From Spodoptera frugiperda (taxonomy: Eukaryota > Arthropoda > Insecta > Lepidoptera > Noctuidae): a stretch of DNA of 64,000 nucleotides. Positions within the stretch are counted from its first letter, which is position 1, and each line of letters opens with the position of its first letter. Below, piece by piece: positions 60,821 to 64,000 of this stretch. The notes under the pieces were generated by a model. It was not told where the DNA came from. It saw nothing but the letters and a program-made list of their open reading frames with translations, and did not search any database. The translations under genes were made by a program, and so were the position numbers. The stretch covers positions 4,664,501 to 4,728,500 of the forward strand of contig NC_064231.1 in assembly GCF_023101765.2 (NCBI RefSeq). Direction: 5' to 3'.

Positions 60821-61160
60821 GCTTCCGCCCGCGACTCCGTCCGCGTTGATGTCGGTCTTCGCGTGGAAGTTTTATTTCTCCATTTTGAGTAACTCTGACA
60901 ATGACATCTTATAAATATCTATTGGACCCCAATACGGCGAGGCCCATAATAATTAAGGAGATCCCTCTATTGAGCTACTGCTGTTGAGCTCGCGTTCTGT
61001 AGAATAAAACTGTTTTTTTTTACGTATTTTTTCAGGATAATATGTATCCTATTTTATGCCCAGGATAATAAGGTATAATTATACCAAGTTTCATCGAAAT
61101 CGATCCGTTAGTTTTCACGTGATGCCCGAACATACAGACAGACAGACAGACAAAAAAAAT
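60821..61160 (+). repeat. Moth dispersed repeat with (CAGA)n end
   Basis: CTTCCGCCCGCGACTCCGTC, then CCAAGTTTCATCGAAATCGA and CATACAGACAGACAGACAG. A second, truncated copy lies at 62260-62480 with a longer (ACAG)n run (62343-62385). Confidence 0.65.
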
Positions 61161-61224
61161 ATTTATTACATATTTGGGTTTGGTATCGATCCACATCCCC
61201 TGGGTGTTACTATTATATTATTTT

Positions 61225-61905
61225 TAGGGTTCCGTAGCCAAATGGCAAAAAACGGAACCCTTATAGATTCGTCATGTCTGTCTGTCTGTCTGTCTGTCCG
61301 TCCGTCCGTCCGTCCGTCCGTCCGTCCGTCCGTATGTCATAGCCATTTATTTCCGAAACTGTTGGGCCTACATAGTTGAAACTTTGTAGGTTGGTGTATT
61401 TTGGTAACCGCTATTCGAATTTTGAATAACAATTAATACATTTAAAAATTAAAGGGGGCACTCCATACATGGAACTCATTCAAAAAAATTTTTTTTTTGT
61501 CTAACATATCCGTGATGCATGTCTATGGATAGGTCTTTAAAAAAGGCATTAAGGTTCCTAAAATCATTTTTCGATAAAATCAACTGTTTAAAAGTTAGAC
61601 GCTTCCAAAGTGGAAAAATGAGTGTCCCCCCCCTCTAACTTTTAAAATAAGTGAGTGAGAAAACTAAAAAAAATATATGTTGTAGATTTCAATAGAAACT
61701 AACAACGAAAATTGGTTTGAACCACATATCATTATTAGTTTTTAAGAAATAAAACATTTTTAAAAACCGCAAATATAACTTTGTCGTTCATACAAACACT
61801 ATGTAAAACCAAGTTATTTTATAACTTTTATATTATGTCATCTATTTGCTGTTACGGAACCCTTCATGGGCCAGTCCGACTCGCACTTGGCCGGTTTTTC
61901 TATAT
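61225..61905 (+). mobile_element. GGGTTCCGTA..CGGAACCC element with microsatellite and type X core
   Basis: Begins AGGGTTCCGTAGCCAAATGG, has (TGTC)n then (TCCG)n at 61275-61332, and ends TACGGAACCC..CTTGGCCGGTTTTT. Its centre (61495-61790) is the same core as the type X foldback (CTAACATATCCGTGATG, CTTCCAAAGTGGAAAAATGA). Common in moths; non-autonomous. Confidence 0.7.
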
Positions 61906-62342
61906 TTTCGATGCACAGAATTGACCCTTCTACAGATTTATTATAATATATGAATGAATGAATGAGTGTTATAAACGTAAGTGTAGACAAATCTAATCAG
62001 AAAGCTCCGAACTGCTAAGCTATCGGGAGTTATACGTGTTATTGTGAGTCAACCATAGAAGATAGACATTTGCTGTCGTAGAATATTTTTTAAACAATTT
62101 TAAGGAGAACATTTCCGTCATACATTATTTCTGTGTAGCTTTAACCATTAAGGCTGCACACGCGACGGAAGCTTAAAAATGGAGTAAGTTCTCCTGTTTT
62201 CCCAACATTTCCCTTCACTGCTCTGCTCCTATTGATCGTAGCGTGATGAAAAGTATACTATAACCTGCCCAGGAGAATAAAGAACAATTGTACCAAGTTT
62301 CGTTGAAATCTGTCGAGTAGTTTTTGTTTCTATAAAGAACAT

Positions 62343-62387
<45 letters not shown>

Positions 62388-62872
62388 AATTTTTCTGATT
62401 GCATTTTTGGCGTCAGTATCGATCACTAATCACCCGCTGATAGTTATTTTGGAAATATATTTCATGTACAGAATTGACCTCTCTACAGATTTATTATAAG
62501 TATAGAAAACTAATGCTTGACTACAATCCCACCTGATGGTAAGTAGTGATGTAATCGTTGATGGTAATTATGCATTTGTAACTAAATGACGATAGTTGCA
62601 CCACATTAAATAGTGGATTTGGCTAAGGTTCGGTGTTAACCCTAACGCAGTCGGGAAAAGATCATAAAAATTAAAAATAATACTTCACTTTATTTGCATA
62701 GTGATTAGATTTATTCGTAAGATTTATGTTGAACTAAAAAAAAAGTTGACTAGCAATAAATATTTATTAATCATTTCTTATTTAAATTATTTTCAAATAT
62801 TCGTTCAAATTCAGTCTGTTTACAAAAATGCTTCACTAAGCGTGTTTCTGATTTTACACTACATATTTATGT

Positions 62873-62904
62873 TATAAGAATACGATTGAATTTATTTTGT
62901 CATT
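62873..62904 (+). promoter_or_regulatory. Core promoter of gene C
   Basis: TATAAG at 62873-62878 and TCATT at 62900-62904, with about 29 bases from the TATA start to the initiator A. The predicted leader is about 25 bases. Confidence 0.6.
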
Positions 62905-62926
62905 ATATTGTAACAAGTTTGAGAAA

Positions 62927-63573
62927 ATGTTAAAAATACCACTAATAATCTCGTGTTTTTATGTGATTGCATCTAATGCAATACTTTATGACAGTTTCAC
63001 TGGAAAACCTGTTAACAAAACGTTGTTAAAGATCTACGAAACGAGGAAAAATATTGAGTGAGTATTCAAATCTATTGTATAAGGTGGGAGATAGAGCACC
63101 ACGGCCTCACAGAAAACTGACATAAAACAACGCTTGCGTTGTTTGTGAGTGAAGTTACCGGAGGCCCAATTACCTCTACTTCCCAATCCCTCATTCCCCA
63201 ATATAACCATAAAATTCCTTACTCCTAAAAAGCGGACAACGCACTTGTAACACTTCCGCTGTTTTGGGCGGCGGCGATGACTTACCATCAGGTGATCCGT
63301 CTGGTCCTTTACCAACTTATACCATACAAAATAAAATAAAATAAAAAATCCATTGAAAAGACTTGCCAAGTCAAAGCCATGCTTTACGCACTTTACGAAA
63401 GTACGCACGAACATTTCTATTTATATGTTAAAGAATCTGTACGATAGAGATAAAGCCTTGCGAACCCAATCAATGGAGGCGTGTAGACGGATCATGTACC
63501 AACCCGAAGTACCCATCAAGAGGAACACATCGTACTCCTTCCCATAGAGTTCTAGCACCAGTTTTTAGTAGTG
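62927..63573 (+). CDS. Gene C: third haem-peroxidase-like paralog, first two exons (continues past the window)
   Basis: Exon 1 is 62927-63057 and exon 2 is 63434-63573. Their lengths (131 and 140 nt) and phases (2 then 1) equal those of gene A. Exon 1 encodes a signal peptide (MLKIPLIISCFYVIASNA) and LYDSFTGKPV, close to AYDSFNGTPI in gene A. Exon 2 encodes CTIEIKPCEPNQWRRVDGSC, close to the CMVDIAPCDPNEWRR of gene A. The remaining exons, and so the active-site residues, are outside the window. Exon 2 is easily missed because another frame is open across it. Confidence 0.82.
63086..63345 (+). repeat. SINE-like element (family 3) in gene C intron 1
   Basis: CACGGCCTCACAGAAAACTG to TTACCATCAGGTGATCCGTC with an (AAAAT)n tail. 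Confidence 0.65.
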
Positions 63574-63636
63574 GTAAGTGTCTTAATCTCATATAAATTT
63601 ATTTGTATCAAACTATTGTCTTCTGTCGGGCTGTAC

Positions 63637-63720
63637 ACGCCATACACTGTACACTGTACAGTGTATGGCGTCTACTGCTGAACAAAAGACTCTTTCTAGG
63701 ACGTCTCTCATGGTTAATTG
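63637..63720. repeat. 35-bp palindrome joined to RTE-type LINE tail, gene C intron 2
   Basis: ACGCCATACACTGTACA (63637-63653), one C, then its exact reverse complement to 63671. TCTACTGCTGAACAAAAGAC follows, matching the 3' text of the RTE LINE at 42.4 kb. Confidence 0.7.
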
Positions 63721-63799
63721 ACTCTCATAGTTGCCTATCCAAACAAAACTACATGAAAAAATATTTATGTCTATGACAACACCAAATGATAAGTACTTA

Positions 63800-63960
63800 T
63801 GACTGCATGGTTGGCGTTGTGGCTGGGTAACCGGCTCCCGCACAACGTGTAGCGGGTTCGATTTCCACACACAACAGCTCTTTGTGTGATCCATAAATTG
63901 TTGTTTTGGGTGTTATGTGTGAACGTTTAGGTTTGTTAATGCACCCGCTTTTTAAAAAAG
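63800..63960 (+). repeat. SINE (family 2), plus-strand copy
   Basis: CATGGTTGGCGTTGTGGCTG head with B box GGGTTCGATTTCC, then TTTGTGTGATCCATAAATTG. The A tail at 63954 closes it. Confidence 0.65.
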
Positions 63961-64000
63961 AAAGACTAAATAAAAGAATTATTGAATATTTTTTCCGAGA

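Noticed and set aside
61056..61379. 107-codon frame with CLSVCLSVRPSVRPS
   Set aside because: Translation of (TGTC)n and (TCCG)n microsatellites.
63353..63547. 64-codon frame in gene C
   Set aside because: Wrong phase: the correct exon 2 frame through the same bases carries the peroxidase-family CEPNQWRR..DGSC text.

Overview
The window is AT-rich insect DNA, almost certainly from a moth (Lepidoptera, probably Noctuoidea). The evidence is short genes with many small exons and GT-AG introns, several tRNA-headed SINE families, foldback elements and RTE/jockey LINE debris of lepidopteran type, and an immulectin-like dual-domain C-type lectin. Roughly 5 kb is host coding sequence in three partly or fully resolved genes of one family plus one lectin; most of the rest is mobile DNA.

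Left edge (277-7378, minus): a complete 12-exon gene (gene A, 638 codons) for a secreted protein of the animal haem-peroxidase fold. Right side (53216-59282, plus): its paralog gene B, also 12 exons (609 codons), with the same intron phases and nearly the same exon lengths. At 62927 a third paralog (gene C, plus) starts; its first two exons are visible and the rest lies beyond the window. A points left and B and C point right, so this is a local family that expanded by duplication and inversion and was then pushed apart by transposons. By eye alignment with animal peroxidases, A and B keep the proximal haem histidine (R-W-x-H) but have lost the distal histidine, the covalent Asp, the catalytic Arg and the covalent Glu. 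They look like secreted, possibly haem-binding, non-classical or non-catalytic peroxidase relatives. This is the most interesting biology in the window.

Middle-right (40180-44112, minus): a complete six-exon immulectin-like gene (305 codons) with a signal peptide and two C-type lectin domains. Both domains lack EPN/QPD sugar motifs, and the second has lost its inner disulfide pair. Its first intron holds a SINE, then an RTE-type LINE with an 11-bp target duplication, itself broken by another SINE-like insert.

Mobile DNA: a full-length Ty3/gypsy-type LTR element (15197-22404, 6-bp target duplication) carries one 1597-residue Gag-Pol frame and an unusual array of about 12 copies of a ~103-bp hairpin-rich repeat before the 3' LTR. 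Two large foldback regions (8827-10565 and 31652-32905) share a core that recurs at 61495-61790. At least four SINE-like families, two RTE fragments with clean target duplications, several MITEs, a 39-bp palindromic minisatellite and microsatellites fill the rest. Most of 22.4-29.5 kb, 33.7-36.5 kb and 46.1-48.9 kb shows no gene I can support.
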